A DNA stretch of 64,000 bases from JAWLHA01 sp041690535 (GTDB lineage: Bacteria; Pseudomonadota; Gammaproteobacteria; Thiohalomonadales; Thiohalomonadaceae), in contig JAWLHA010000004.1 in NCBI GenBank assembly GCA_041690535.1, positions 62,001 through 126,000 of the forward strand. Direction: 5' to 3'. The first letter of the stretch is position 1. Each line of letters starts with the position of its first letter. Under the pieces are notes generated by a model. The model searched no databases and was not told where the DNA came from. It worked only from the letters and a program-made list of their open reading frames with translations. Shown here in pieces: positions 21,777 through 30,294 of the stretch. Made by a program: the position numbers and the translations under genes.

Positions 21777-22807
21777 TCCGAGACCTCTACCTGCCGCCCG
21801 AGTGGGCACCGCAATCAGCCGTCATGCTGACCTGGCCGCACCCACACAGCGACTGGGCCCCCATTCTCGACAGCGTCGAGCCGGTCTTCGCCGCTATCGG
21901 CCGCGAAGTGGCCGCCCGGGAACGGCTCATCGTCTCCTGCTTTGACGGGACCCACCGGGAACACGTTCGCGCCGTTCTGGCCGCAGCAGGGGCCGATCTG
22001 GAGCGCGTGGACCTCTATGTGGTCCCCTCCAACGACACCTGGGCGCGGGACCACGGCCCCATTACGGTGATGCGCGACCGCCGCCCCGTGCCGCTCGACT
22101 TCCGCTTCAACGGGTGGGGAGGCAAGTACGCTGCCGAACTGGACGACCGGCTCACCGCCGCACTGGCCGAGGCCGGCGCCTTTCAGGTGCCCCCCGAGCC
22201 GGTGGATATCGTGCTGGAGGGCGGCAGTATCGAAACGGATGGCCTGGGCACCCTGCTCACCACCTCCGAGTGCCTGCTCGCGCCCACCCGCAACCCGCAG
22301 ATGAAGCGCGATGATCTCGAAAAGGCCCTGGCGGAATGCTTTGGCATCGGAAGGGTGCTTTGGCTGAGCCACGGCCATTTGGCCGGAGACGACACCGACG
22401 GCCATGTGGATACCCTGGCCCGCTTCTGTAATCCGCACACCATCGCCTATGTCGCCTGCGACGATCCGGAAGATCCCCATTACGAAGGCCTGCAGGCCAT
22501 GGCGGAAGAGCTGGCGGGATTTCGCGATGCCGCCGGATCACCCTATCGCTTGGTCCCATTGCCGATGACCGAACCCAAGCTCAATGACGCGGGTCACCGA
22601 TTGCCGGCGACCTATGCCAATTTCCTCATCATCAACAGTGCGGTTCTGGTCCCCACCTACGACGATCCGGCCGATCTCCAGGCGCTCGAGCGCCTGGCGG
22701 AGTGTTTCCCGGACCGCCAGGTGGTCGGTATCCCCTCCCTGCCCCTGGTCCACCAGTACGGCAGCCTCCATTGCGTCACCATGCAACTGCCGGCCGGCGT
22801 GGTTTGA
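21773..22807 (+). CDS. aguA: Agmatine deiminase
   Basis: Converts agmatine to N-carbamoylputrescine plus ammonia, the first step from agmatine to putrescine. The 344-residue protein has the guanidine-modifying-enzyme motifs NDTWARDHGP near 84-93, LEGGSIETDG near 147-156, GHLAGDDTDGHVDT near 201-214 and the catalytic cysteine in QYGSLHCVTMQLP near 328-340. The next gene, 26 bp on, encodes the following enzyme. Length and motif order fit AguA closely. Confidence 0.97.
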   Translation: MIRDLYLPPEWAPQSAVMLTWPHPHSDWAPILDSVEPVFAAIGREVAARERLIVSCFDGTHREHVRAVLAAAGADLERVDLYVVPSNDTWARDHGPITVMRDRRPVPLDFRFNGWGGKYAAELDDRLTAALAEAGAFQVPPEPVDIVLEGGSIETDGLGTLLTTSECLLAPTRNPQMKRDDLEKALAECFGIGRVLWLSHGHLAGDDTDGHVDTLARFCNPHTIAYVACDDPEDPHYEGLQAMAEELAGFRDAAGSPYRLVPLPMTEPKLNDAGHRLPATYANFLIINSAVLVPTYDDPADLQALERLAECFPDRQVVGIPSLPLVHQYGSLHCVTMQLPAGVV

Positions 22808-22833
22808 ACCGAGAAGAGAGTCCACCCTGCGAT

Positions 22834-23724
22834 ATGAGAGAAAGAAAGCTTACCGTCGCGCTGGTGCAGCACGCCTGCAGCGAGCAGCGCGACCATAACC
22901 TCGATGCGACCATTCACGGGCTCCGCGAAGCCGCGGCACAAGGCGCGGAGCTGATTCTGCTGCAGGAGCTCCACACCGGGCCCTACTTCTGCCAAACGGA
23001 GGCCACAGCCAATTTCGACTTGGCCGAACCCATCCCAGGCCCCACCTCCGATGCGCTGGGCCGGTTGGCTGCAGAGCTGAACGTAGTGGTCGTGGCGTCG
23101 CTGTTCGAGCGACGGGCCCCTGGCCTATACCACAATACCGCCGTGGTGCTTGAGCGGGACGGACGGATCGCGGGCAAATACCGGAAGATGCACATCCCGG
23201 ATGATCCCGGCTATTACGAGAAATTCTATTTCACGCCGGGTGACCTCGGCTTCACCCCTATCGAGACCTCCGTGGGGCGGCTGGGAGTGCTGGTGTGTTG
23301 GGATCAATGGTTTCCGGAGGCTGCCCGCCTGATGGCCATGGCCGGGGCCGACCTGCTCCTCTACCCCACCGCCATCGGCTGGAACCCTGACGACGACGCG
23401 GCCGAGCAAGGGCGCCAGCGCGAGGCGTGGATCACCATCCAGCGGGCCCATGCCGTCGCCAACGGTCTGCCAGTGCTCGCCTGCAACCGCACCGGGTTCG
23501 AGCCCGACCCTTCGGGACAGACACCCGGCAGCCAGTTCTGGGGGAGCAGCTTCGTCGCGGGCCCCCAAGGCGAGCTCCTGGCGCAGGCCCCCACCGATGT
23601 ACCGGCGGTGATCATTACCGAACTGGATCTGGGGCGCAGCGAAGAGGTTCGGCGCATTTGGCCGTACTTGCGCGATCGCCGCATTGACGCGTACGGAGAC
23701 CTGACGCGCCGCTTCATCGACTGA
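22834..23724 (+). CDS. aguB: N-carbamoylputrescine amidase
   Basis: Nitrilase-superfamily hydrolase that turns N-carbamoylputrescine into putrescine, CO2 and ammonia. The real start is ATG 22834 (MRERKLTVALVQH), giving 296 residues; the frame is open further upstream, inside aguA. The catalytic triad is visible: E in LILLQELH (near 41), K in GKYRKMHIPD (near 117) and C in VLVCWDQWFPEA (near 154). The position directly after aguA confirms the substrate. Confidence 0.96.
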   Translation: MRERKLTVALVQHACSEQRDHNLDATIHGLREAAAQGAELILLQELHTGPYFCQTEATANFDLAEPIPGPTSDALGRLAAELNVVVVASLFERRAPGLYHNTAVVLERDGRIAGKYRKMHIPDDPGYYEKFYFTPGDLGFTPIETSVGRLGVLVCWDQWFPEAARLMAMAGADLLLYPTAIGWNPDDDAAEQGRQREAWITIQRAHAVANGLPVLACNRTGFEPDPSGQTPGSQFWGSSFVAGPQGELLAQAPTDVPAVIITELDLGRSEEVRRIWPYLRDRRIDAYGDLTRRFID

Positions 23725-23748
23725 GCAGTCCAACCGGGAGCAACAAAC

Positions 23749-24864
23749 ATGATCATCATCCTGAAGCCGGACGTGGAGCGGAATAGCGAGCAATTCCGCA
23801 GCCTGATGGATTTTCTCGCCAACCTGCCGAGGATCAACGTCCGCATTCACGAAGAGCGCGGCACCCAACAGATCCTGACCGAGCTGTACCTCATTGGAGA
23901 GACCTCGACCGTTGACACCAACGACATCGCCCAGCTCCCGGGCGTCGAACGGGTGGTGCGGGTCTCCGAGGAGTACCGGATCCTGGGCCGGCACCGCGAC
24001 GACAAGCGTCCGACCGGGTTCGAATACAATGGCGTGCGATTCGGCCAGGACACCCTCAACGTCTTCGCCGGCCTCTGCGCGGTCGATACACCGCAGCATG
24101 TGGAGCAGATGATGCAGGCGCTGCGCGATAATGGACAGGTCTGCACGCGAATGGGGGCGTACAAACCGCGCACAAACCCCTATTCATTCCAAGGCCACGG
24201 GCGCACTTGCCTGCCCTACGTCTTCGAACTCGCCGGCAAGTACGGCATCAAGGTCATCGCCATGGAGGTGACTCATGAGTCCCACCTGGATGAGATCAGC
24301 GAGGCTCTCCACCAGACCGGAAACCCTACCGGGGTCATGCTCCAGATCGGGACCCGGAACACCCAGAATTTCGAGTTGCTGAAGGCCGTGGGGCGTCAGC
24401 GGGAGTTTCCGGTACTGCTCAAACGGGGCTTCGGCATCACCCTCGAAGAATCATTGAACGCGGCCGAATACCTGGCCAGTGAAGGGAACAGCCGGGTGGT
24501 CTTCGGGCTGCGCGGAATGAAGACGAATATGGGCGACCCCCACCGAAACTTCGTGGACTTCGCCCACATCCCGGTGGTCAAGCGCCTCACCCGCATGCCG
24601 GTCTGCGTCGACCCTTCCCACTCGGTGGGCACCAGGGACAAGGCGCCCGACGGGCTGCTCGACGTCATGCATGTGACGGCGCAGGGGGTGATCGCCGGAG
24701 CAAACATGATTCTGGTCGATTTCCACCCCCACCCCGCCAAGGCGCTGGTGGATGGGCCCCAGGCGTTGCTGCTCGGTGAACTTCCGCTGTTTCTGGAGGA
24801 TGTGAGGATCGCCCGGGAGGCCTACGAGCGCCGGGTGGCACTGGCATCGGCCTACAGTGAATAA
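23749..24864 (+). CDS. aroF: DAHP synthase (type I-beta, with N-terminal ferredoxin-like domain)
   Basis: 3-deoxy-7-phosphoheptulonate synthase condenses phosphoenolpyruvate and erythrose 4-phosphate, the first step of aromatic amino-acid synthesis. The 371 residues start with a ferredoxin-like regulatory domain (about 1-70). The (beta/alpha)8 catalytic barrel follows, with GAYKPRTNPYSFQG near 137-150, LLKRG near 223-227 and CVDPSHSVGTRD near 285-296. This layout resembles the Thermotoga-type enzyme, not the E. coli AroF/G/H type. It sits 24 bp after aguB, so it may be co-transcribed. The symbol is a general one. Confidence 0.88.
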   Translation: MIIILKPDVERNSEQFRSLMDFLANLPRINVRIHEERGTQQILTELYLIGETSTVDTNDIAQLPGVERVVRVSEEYRILGRHRDDKRPTGFEYNGVRFGQDTLNVFAGLCAVDTPQHVEQMMQALRDNGQVCTRMGAYKPRTNPYSFQGHGRTCLPYVFELAGKYGIKVIAMEVTHESHLDEISEALHQTGNPTGVMLQIGTRNTQNFELLKAVGRQREFPVLLKRGFGITLEESLNAAEYLASEGNSRVVFGLRGMKTNMGDPHRNFVDFAHIPVVKRLTRMPVCVDPSHSVGTRDKAPDGLLDVMHVTAQGVIAGANMILVDFHPHPAKALVDGPQALLLGELPLFLEDVRIAREAYERRVALASAYSE

Positions 24865-24965
24865 GGCCTGTCGACAGGTGTCAACCTGCCACAAAAACTG
24901 CCGAATGGCAGCACTGTCAGGACCCGGATGCCGCCTTGTGCCGCTGTTTACAACAAAAGTGTATT

Positions 24966-24981
24966 TGGTATGGTTTTTGCT
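24966..24981 (+). promoter_or_regulatory. Candidate sigma-54 promoter
   Basis: TGGTATGGTTTTTGCT fits the sigma-54 consensus TGGCACGNNNNTTGCW at 10 of 12 fixed positions, with the essential GG (24967-24968) and GC (24979-24980) exactly 10 bp apart. Transcription would start near 24992. A strong intrinsic terminator follows about 75 bp later. No activator site was identified. Confidence 0.6.
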
Positions 24982-24991
24982 ATAGGGAAGA

Positions 24992-25086
24992 ATGTTGGAG
25001 TTAGCCACCTGCTCTCGGTGGGTGATTCTCCTCCTCCTTCCACACTGTGGTGTTTTGATCGCGCCCGTTAGGGCGCGACTTTTTTT
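24992..25086 (+). ncRNA. Candidate small RNA with CUCCUCCUCC core
   Basis: Region between the candidate sigma-54 promoter and a strong terminator, about 95 nt, without a plausible reading frame. A hairpin (CCACC 25005-25009, GGTGG 25017-25021) is followed by a pyrimidine stretch TCTCCTCCTCCTTCC (25027-25041), a small CCAC/GTGG hairpin and the terminator. An exposed CUCCUCC stretch could pair with Shine-Dalgarno sequences, as known for several trans-acting RNAs. I do not recognise it as a named family. It might instead be a leader for the GGDEF gene at 25181, but the terminator argues against that. Confidence 0.5.
25059..25086 (+). terminator. Rho-independent terminator
   Basis: Stem CGCGCCC (25060-25066) and GGGCGCG (25071-25077) with loop GTTA, followed by a run of seven T (25080-25086). 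A classic intrinsic terminator; it could end the candidate small RNA and any transcript from the DAHP synthase gene. The rest of the 316-bp gap (24865-25180) holds only the promoter and RNA listed here and a short spacer with the GAGGA ribosome site of the next gene. Confidence 0.88.
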
Positions 25087-25180
25087 GTGGAAGGCATAAC
25101 AATAACGATAGACTAACAACAACAACATTCCAGGAAGGGTCTTTTGGGCCTCTCACGGTTCCGCCAGTGAGGACAACATC

Positions 25181-27388
25181 ATGCGCCGTCCAACCACTTC
25201 AGATTCATCGTTTGAGAATCAGGATAGTTTCCGCGTCGTCTGGGGCCCTCAGCGCTTCTATCTTTCAATAGGATGGAAGACTCTCATCGCCTTCGCCCTC
25301 GTCGTCTTCATTCCGATGCTCGGGCTCATGATGATCACGGGGCAAACCCTGCGCAGCACCATGGAGGGGGAAACCTTTCACTCCCTCGAGGCGAATCTGC
25401 GGGGTGCCTGGCGCGTCTACTACGAGCGCATGAACAGCGTGCAGGCGTCGCTGATACAGTCCTCCAACACGCCCATGGTGATCACGGCAGTGCAACAGCG
25501 GGACACCAGGCAGCTCGCGGCACATCTCAGTCGACAGGCTGCCCAACTCCCCTACGCCGACGTCTGGCTGGTGCTTGACAAGGAGAAGCGCATCGTCGCC
25601 CGGCGCAACGGGGAGGTCGGTTCGACCATCAACCTCAACAGTCTCGTTGCCCATGCTTACGCCAGCATGGAACCGGTCGCCGCCACCGAATTGCTCTCCA
25701 ACGAGTTGTTCATGCAGGAGAACCCCCTGAAGTATTCCAGCCTGGATCCGCAGGTGATGGTTCAGGCCGTGGTCGTTCCAGTCAAGAGCGAGGGACAGCT
25801 AATCGGCGCCCTGGCAGCGCTCATCCTTATGAACAACAACGACTGGCTTCCCAATGCCATTCATGACTACCTGAGCATCGACGCGGCGCTGTTCGGCTCG
25901 CTCATCCAGGAGTCGCGGGTCATCTCCGCCTCTCCCCGCCCGAACAACATCTGGGCACCGGGCCTGCTCGCCCCCACCTCGATCAATGATGATGTGCAAA
26001 AGGGCCACATTTACCGCGGCAAGGTCAAGATCAACGACATTCTCTGCTTCGTGATCTCCGAACCTATCGTGAATCTCGAGGGGCGACCCATCGGCGCCCT
26101 CTCCATCGGGGTCAAGAGCGACAACATCGACGCGATCATTCTGCGCAACGCGCGCAACATCTATCTCTTCATCGGCGTCGGTATCGCCCTCTCCCTGGTT
26201 ATCGCCTATCTTGCCTATCGTGACACCATGACTCCGATGCGCGCCATCATGGGTGCCATGGAGGCCTTTGCCGGCGGCAACCTCAGGGTCAGGACCGAGA
26301 TCCGCACCAAGGACGAGTTCGAGGGGCTCGGGCTTGGTTTCAATCGCATGGCTTCCTCCATCCAGGAGCATCAAGAGCGGGTGGAGAGCTTTAACTCCCT
26401 CTCCAATCTCCTCATCGCAAGCCTTCGTCCCCGCGAACTGATGCAGAGCGTTCTGGACAAGGTCATAGAGCTCACCCGCTCCCAGGCGGGCGTCATCTAT
26501 CTCAGTGAAGAAGAGGGCAACCTGGAAAAGCTGGCGCCCTATGTTTCCTACGCGGTGGACATCGAGGCCATGGGCGATCTCAGCTTCGGCCAGGGGCTGG
26601 CCGGCGAGGCAGCCCGAAAGCGAAGCACGATCCATGTTACCGAGATCCCCGACGACTGCCGGCTGAACGTCAATTTTGGAATTGCCGACATCCTTCCACG
26701 CGAAGCCGCGTTTCTCCCCATCATTTACCGCGACCGCGTCATGGGCATCATGGCATTGGCAACCCTCAATCGTTTCAAGGGTAATGAGCTCTCGGTGCTG
26801 GAGTACATGACGAACCAAATCGCCATCGTTCTCGAAAACGCCCTGAGCCATGAGCAGGTGGAACGCCTCTCCATCACGGATGTGCTGACCGGCGCCTATA
26901 ACCGTCGCTACCTGAACGAGCGCCTCGAAGAGGAGTTCTCCAAATCGGCCCGCTACCACTCCAACCTTTCCGTCCTGCTGATCGATGTTGACCATTTCAA
27001 GCGGGTCAATGACGTCTTTGGTCATCAGGTGGGTGATGAGGCTCTCATCGCGGTTGCAAACGCACTGCGCACCAACCTGCGGGAGACGGACATGCTCGGC
27101 CGTTATGGCGGCGAGGAGTTCATGGTGCTGCTGCCGCACTCCGGCCCCAGGGAGGCTCTGGCAGTGGCAGAAAAGCTGCGTAATGCCGTTCAGCAGGTCA
27201 CCATTCCCGGGATGGGCGGCAAGCAGGTCACCATCAGTATCGGCGCCGCCAGCTATCCCGACGGGAACGGCGGAACTGCGGAAGATATCGTCCGCCACGC
27301 CGATCACGCGCTGTACGAGGCCAAAGAGAGCGGAAGAAACAGGGTCGTGGCACACACGCCGGCAACGACCGGCAGTCAGTATGCCTGA
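25181..27388 (+). CDS. Membrane diguanylate cyclase (Cache-HAMP-GAF-GGDEF)
   Basis: A 735-residue sensor predicted to make cyclic di-GMP. The first transmembrane helix (about 31-53) is followed by a periplasmic double-Cache-like region (about 55-325), a second helix (about 326-346) and a HAMP segment (about 347-400). A GAF-like domain (about 405-555) and a GGDEF domain (about 565-725) follow. The active-site loop GGEEF (RYGGEEFMVLLP near 643-654) is intact, and the sequence starts DVLTGAYNRRYL. The periplasmic ligand is unknown. The next gene starts 8 bp before this gene's stop, so the two proteins probably act together. Confidence 0.92.
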   Translation: MRRPTTSDSSFENQDSFRVVWGPQRFYLSIGWKTLIAFALVVFIPMLGLMMITGQTLRSTMEGETFHSLEANLRGAWRVYYERMNSVQASLIQSSNTPMVITAVQQRDTRQLAAHLSRQAAQLPYADVWLVLDKEKRIVARRNGEVGSTINLNSLVAHAYASMEPVAATELLSNELFMQENPLKYSSLDPQVMVQAVVVPVKSEGQLIGALAALILMNNNDWLPNAIHDYLSIDAALFGSLIQESRVISASPRPNNIWAPGLLAPTSINDDVQKGHIYRGKVKINDILCFVISEPIVNLEGRPIGALSIGVKSDNIDAIILRNARNIYLFIGVGIALSLVIAYLAYRDTMTPMRAIMGAMEAFAGGNLRVRTEIRTKDEFEGLGLGFNRMASSIQEHQERVESFNSLSNLLIASLRPRELMQSVLDKVIELTRSQAGVIYLSEEEGNLEKLAPYVSYAVDIEAMGDLSFGQGLAGEAARKRSTIHVTEIPDDCRLNVNFGIADILPREAAFLPIIYRDRVMGIMALATLNRFKGNELSVLEYMTNQIAIVLENALSHEQVERLSITDVLTGAYNRRYLNERLEEEFSKSARYHSNLSVLLIDVDHFKRVNDVFGHQVGDEALIAVANALRTNLRETDMLGRYGGEEFMVLLPHSGPREALAVAEKLRNAVQQVTIPGMGGKQVTISIGAASYPDGNGGTAEDIVRHADHALYEAKESGRNRVVAHTPATTGSQYA

Positions 27389-29099
27389 GCTTCTGCCCCC
27401 ATCCGTACTCCCATCCGCCCCACCTGCCGCCCTGAACGAGGCGACGACAAAGGGAGGATGGCGCCCGTTTCGGCTCTTCCGACCCACGGAGGCGCTCGGC
27501 CGCTGGAGCCTGCCGCTTGCGGCGGCCATGTGTCCGGCCGCCGCACAGGCAATGCCCACTCAGACCCAAGCCGTGCTGCTATGGGGTCTCGACTCGGTCG
27601 TGGTCGCCGTGCTGGCCCTCGTAAGTTATCGGCTCATGCGCGGCAACAGACAGCTGCGGCAAGCCCTGCGGGAGGAAACCGAACAGCGGGTGAAGGCCGA
27701 AGTTGAATTGAGCAGTCACCGCCATGAACTTCAGCGGCGCAACCATCGGCAGGCGACGGCACTTCATCAGCTCTCCTTTTTTGATCCGCTCACAGAGCTT
27801 CCGAACCGCTCGATGCTCTATGAGAAGCTCTCCACGGCCGTCTATTCCGGACGCGAGCTTCGATTTGCGCTCCTACTCATCGATCTGGATCGATTCAAAG
27901 CCATTAACGAGATCTTCGGCCACTACATTGGCGATGCGATTCTGCAGGAGGTCGGATACCGGCTGAAAGCCGCGATTCCACATGCGGAGATGATTGCCTA
28001 TTTGGGTGGCGACGAGTTCGCCATCCTGCACGACGAATCGGAAGCGAAAACGCATCAGGCACTGGACCTCGCCAGCGAGATCCACAAGCGGCTGGAGGTG
28101 CCGTTTCAAATCGATGGGCTGCCCATCAATGTTGGCGCGAGCATCGGGATCTCCTATTTCCCGGACCACACCGCAGACAGCGATGCCCTGCTGCGCTATG
28201 CAGAGATCGCCATGTACACGGCCAAGCGTAACCAGGACGATTACGCCATCTATGATCCGGCCCAAAGACAGCTCACCCAAAGACATCTGGTGCTGGCGAG
28301 CGAGCTGCGCGAGGCATTCTACAAGGAACAGCTTCTGCTTCACTTCCAGCCAAAAGTCTCCATTGCAACGGGGGAGGTACTGGGTGTGGAGGCACTGGCG
28401 CGTTGGAATCATCCCCGCGAAGGGCTTCTCTCCCCTGACAAATTTGTCGGCCTGGCGGAGCAAACAGGGCTCATTCGCCCCTTTGCACTCTGGACGCTGA
28501 ACTCCACGCTCCGCACCATTGCAGACTGGCGCAACAAGGGCGTCACCCTTCCGGTGGCAGTCAACCTCTCCCCCCTGAACCTGCAGGATGTCCACTTCCA
28601 CCAACAGGTTGCCGAGCTGCTCGAGGCGTGGGAGATCCCTGGCGGCCTGGTGGAAATCGAGATCACGGAAACCGCAGCAATGGCCGACCCGGAGAACGCC
28701 CGCGCGGTCCTCTCCCGCCTCAATGCGCTGGGGCTCGGAGTGGCTATCGACGACTTTGGTACCGGCTACACCTCAATGGCCTACCTGCGCCAGCTTCCCA
28801 TCGACAGCATCAAAATAGACAAGTCGTTCATCGCCGGCCTCTCAGGCCTGAATGACAACGCGATCATCGTCAAGGCGATCGTGGAGCTGGCCCACAACCT
28901 CGGCCTCAGCGTAGTGGCCGAGGGGCTGGAAAACCAGGAACACTGGGATTTCCTTGCGGGGATCGGTTGCGATCTGGCACAAGGTTACTGGGTATGTGAG
29001 CCCCTTGCATCGGATCAGCTGCTGAACTGGCTCGAGCACCGGACCCCGCTATCGCCGCCGCCCGCCGAAGAGGTCGTACGCAACGCCACCGGCGCCTGA
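27381..29099 (+). CDS. Membrane-anchored GGDEF-EAL protein
   Basis: A c-di-GMP enzyme of 572 residues when started at ATG 27381, which overlaps the upstream stop by 8 bp. The frame is open much further upstream, but that part lies inside the other gene. A hydrophobic stretch, possibly an uncleaved signal, lies at about 38-55, and a helix at about 60-80. A coiled stretch follows, then GGDEF (about 135-290, with intact YLGGDEFAIL) and EAL (about 310-555, with EALARWNHP, DDFGTGYTSM and VVAEGLEN). Both motifs look catalytically competent, so either synthesis or breakdown of c-di-GMP is possible. Confidence 0.9.
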   Translation: MPELLPPSVLPSAPPAALNEATTKGGWRPFRLFRPTEALGRWSLPLAAAMCPAAAQAMPTQTQAVLLWGLDSVVVAVLALVSYRLMRGNRQLRQALREETEQRVKAEVELSSHRHELQRRNHRQATALHQLSFFDPLTELPNRSMLYEKLSTAVYSGRELRFALLLIDLDRFKAINEIFGHYIGDAILQEVGYRLKAAIPHAEMIAYLGGDEFAILHDESEAKTHQALDLASEIHKRLEVPFQIDGLPINVGASIGISYFPDHTADSDALLRYAEIAMYTAKRNQDDYAIYDPAQRQLTQRHLVLASELREAFYKEQLLLHFQPKVSIATGEVLGVEALARWNHPREGLLSPDKFVGLAEQTGLIRPFALWTLNSTLRTIADWRNKGVTLPVAVNLSPLNLQDVHFHQQVAELLEAWEIPGGLVEIEITETAAMADPENARAVLSRLNALGLGVAIDDFGTGYTSMAYLRQLPIDSIKIDKSFIAGLSGLNDNAIIVKAIVELAHNLGLSVVAEGLENQEHWDFLAGIGCDLAQGYWVCEPLASDQLLNWLEHRTPLSPPPAEEVVRNATGA

Positions 29100-29149
29100 G
29101 AGTCACTCCCCTGCCCACCGGACCAGGGGTTGAGCGCGGCAAGGCCCTC

Positions 29150-29560
29150 CTACGGTCGTCCCTTCGGAGTGCCGGGATGCTCCGCTCTCATGAGAGTCAC
29201 GAAGGCCACCGCGTAGTCACGCTCGTCGGAGAGGCTGAGGTGCGCCTCTCCCGCACCCAAGCGGCGCAGCAAGTCGGTGGCTGAGGCTGAGAACTCCAGC
29301 AGGGGCCTCCCGTAGGGGTCGTGCCCCACCGCGATATCGTGCAGGGTGAGTCCGTCACGAAATCCCAAACCTATGGCTTTCGCCGCCGCCTCTTTCGCTG
29401 CGAAGCGTTTCGCCAGGAAGTGGGCTGGCTGGCCGGAGCGGCGATACTGCGCAAGCTCCGCTTCGGTGAGTATGCGTGCAGCAAAGCGTTCACCGAAACG
29501 CTCCAGGCTGGAGCGAATGCGGGAGACCTGGACGATGTCCGTCCCGATCCCGAAGATCAT
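29150..29560 (-). CDS. acpS: Holo-[acyl-carrier-protein] synthase
   Basis: Transfers the 4'-phosphopantetheine arm from CoA to acyl carrier protein. The 136 residues match AcpS, with the magnesium-binding aspartate in GIGTDIVQVSRI near 4-15 and the RFAAKEAAAKAIG motif near 52-64. HLSLSDERDYAVAFV is near the C-terminus. It overlaps pdxJ by 4 bp; recO-pdxJ-acpS is a conserved order. Confidence 0.96.
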   Translation of the reverse strand: MIFGIGTDIVQVSRIRSSLERFGERFAARILTEAELAQYRRSGQPAHFLAKRFAAKEAAAKAIGLGFRDGLTLHDIAVGHDPYGRPLLEFSASATDLLRRLGAGEAHLSLSDERDYAVAFVTLMRAEHPGTPKGRP

Positions 29561-30294
29561 CCCTGACGCGCCTCCACCATCAGCCGCTTCATCTCACGGA
29601 CCGCCGCCTCCAGACCGGTGAAGAGCGCGCGCGCAACGATGGCATGGCCGATGTTCAACTCCCGAATCATGGGAATACGGGCAATCGCCTGAACGTTGTG
29701 GTAATGCAGTCCGTGCCCCGCATTCACCTGCAATCCCAATTCATTCCCGAGATGGACCGCCCGTTCAATTCGCTCCAGTTCGCCCAAGCGCCCCCCCTCG
29801 TCCGGTGCGTCTGCGTAGTGGCCGGTGTGAAGCTCGATCACCGGGGCACCACATTCGGCGGCCGCTTCAATTTGATGCGGCTCCGCATCGATAAACAACG
29901 ATACCCGCACGCCGGCGTCTCGCAGCCTGCGGCAGGCGGCCTCCACCCGACCCCGTTGCCCCGCCACGTCAAGCCCCCCCTCGGTGGTCAACTCCTCCCT
30001 GCGCTCAGGGACCAGACAGCAATCGGCGGGACGCACCCGCTCGGCAACCGCAAGCATCTCTTCGGTCACTGCCATCTCCAGGTTCATGCGGGTCTGGAGG
30101 ATGTCCCGCAACATCTCCACATCGCGATCCTGAATGTGGCGTCGATCTTCCCGCAGATGCAGGGTGATCCCGTCCGCCCCCGCCTGCTCGGCGAGGATCG
30201 CGGCCTGAATGGGATCGGGATAGCGCGTTCCCCGCGCCTGGCGCAGGGTAGCGACGTGGTCAATGTTCACACCAAGCAAAATTGTGTCTGTCAC
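29557..30294 (-). CDS. pdxJ: Pyridoxine 5'-phosphate synthase
   Basis: Catalyses ring closure of 1-deoxyxylulose 5-phosphate with 3-amino-2-oxopropyl phosphate to pyridoxine 5'-phosphate in vitamin B6 synthesis. The 245 residues include GVNIDHVATLRQARG near 8-22, GADGITLHLREDRRHI near 39-54 and a C-terminal ELNIGHAIVARALF near 212-225. Translation is probably coupled to recO and acpS through 4-bp overlaps on both sides. Confidence 0.97.
   Translation of the reverse strand: MTDTILLGVNIDHVATLRQARGTRYPDPIQAAILAEQAGADGITLHLREDRRHIQDRDVEMLRDILQTRMNLEMAVTEEMLAVAERVRPADCCLVPERREELTTEGGLDVAGQRGRVEAACRRLRDAGVRVSLFIDAEPHQIEAAAECGAPVIELHTGHYADAPDEGGRLGELERIERAVHLGNELGLQVNAGHGLHYHNVQAIARIPMIRELNIGHAIVARALFTGLEAAVREMKRLMVEARQG

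Noticed and set aside
24861..24912. Small palindromes CCTGTCGACAGG and CTGCCGAATGGCAG after the DAHP synthase gene
   Set aside because: Stems are short and no T-run follows, so I did not call a separate terminator.
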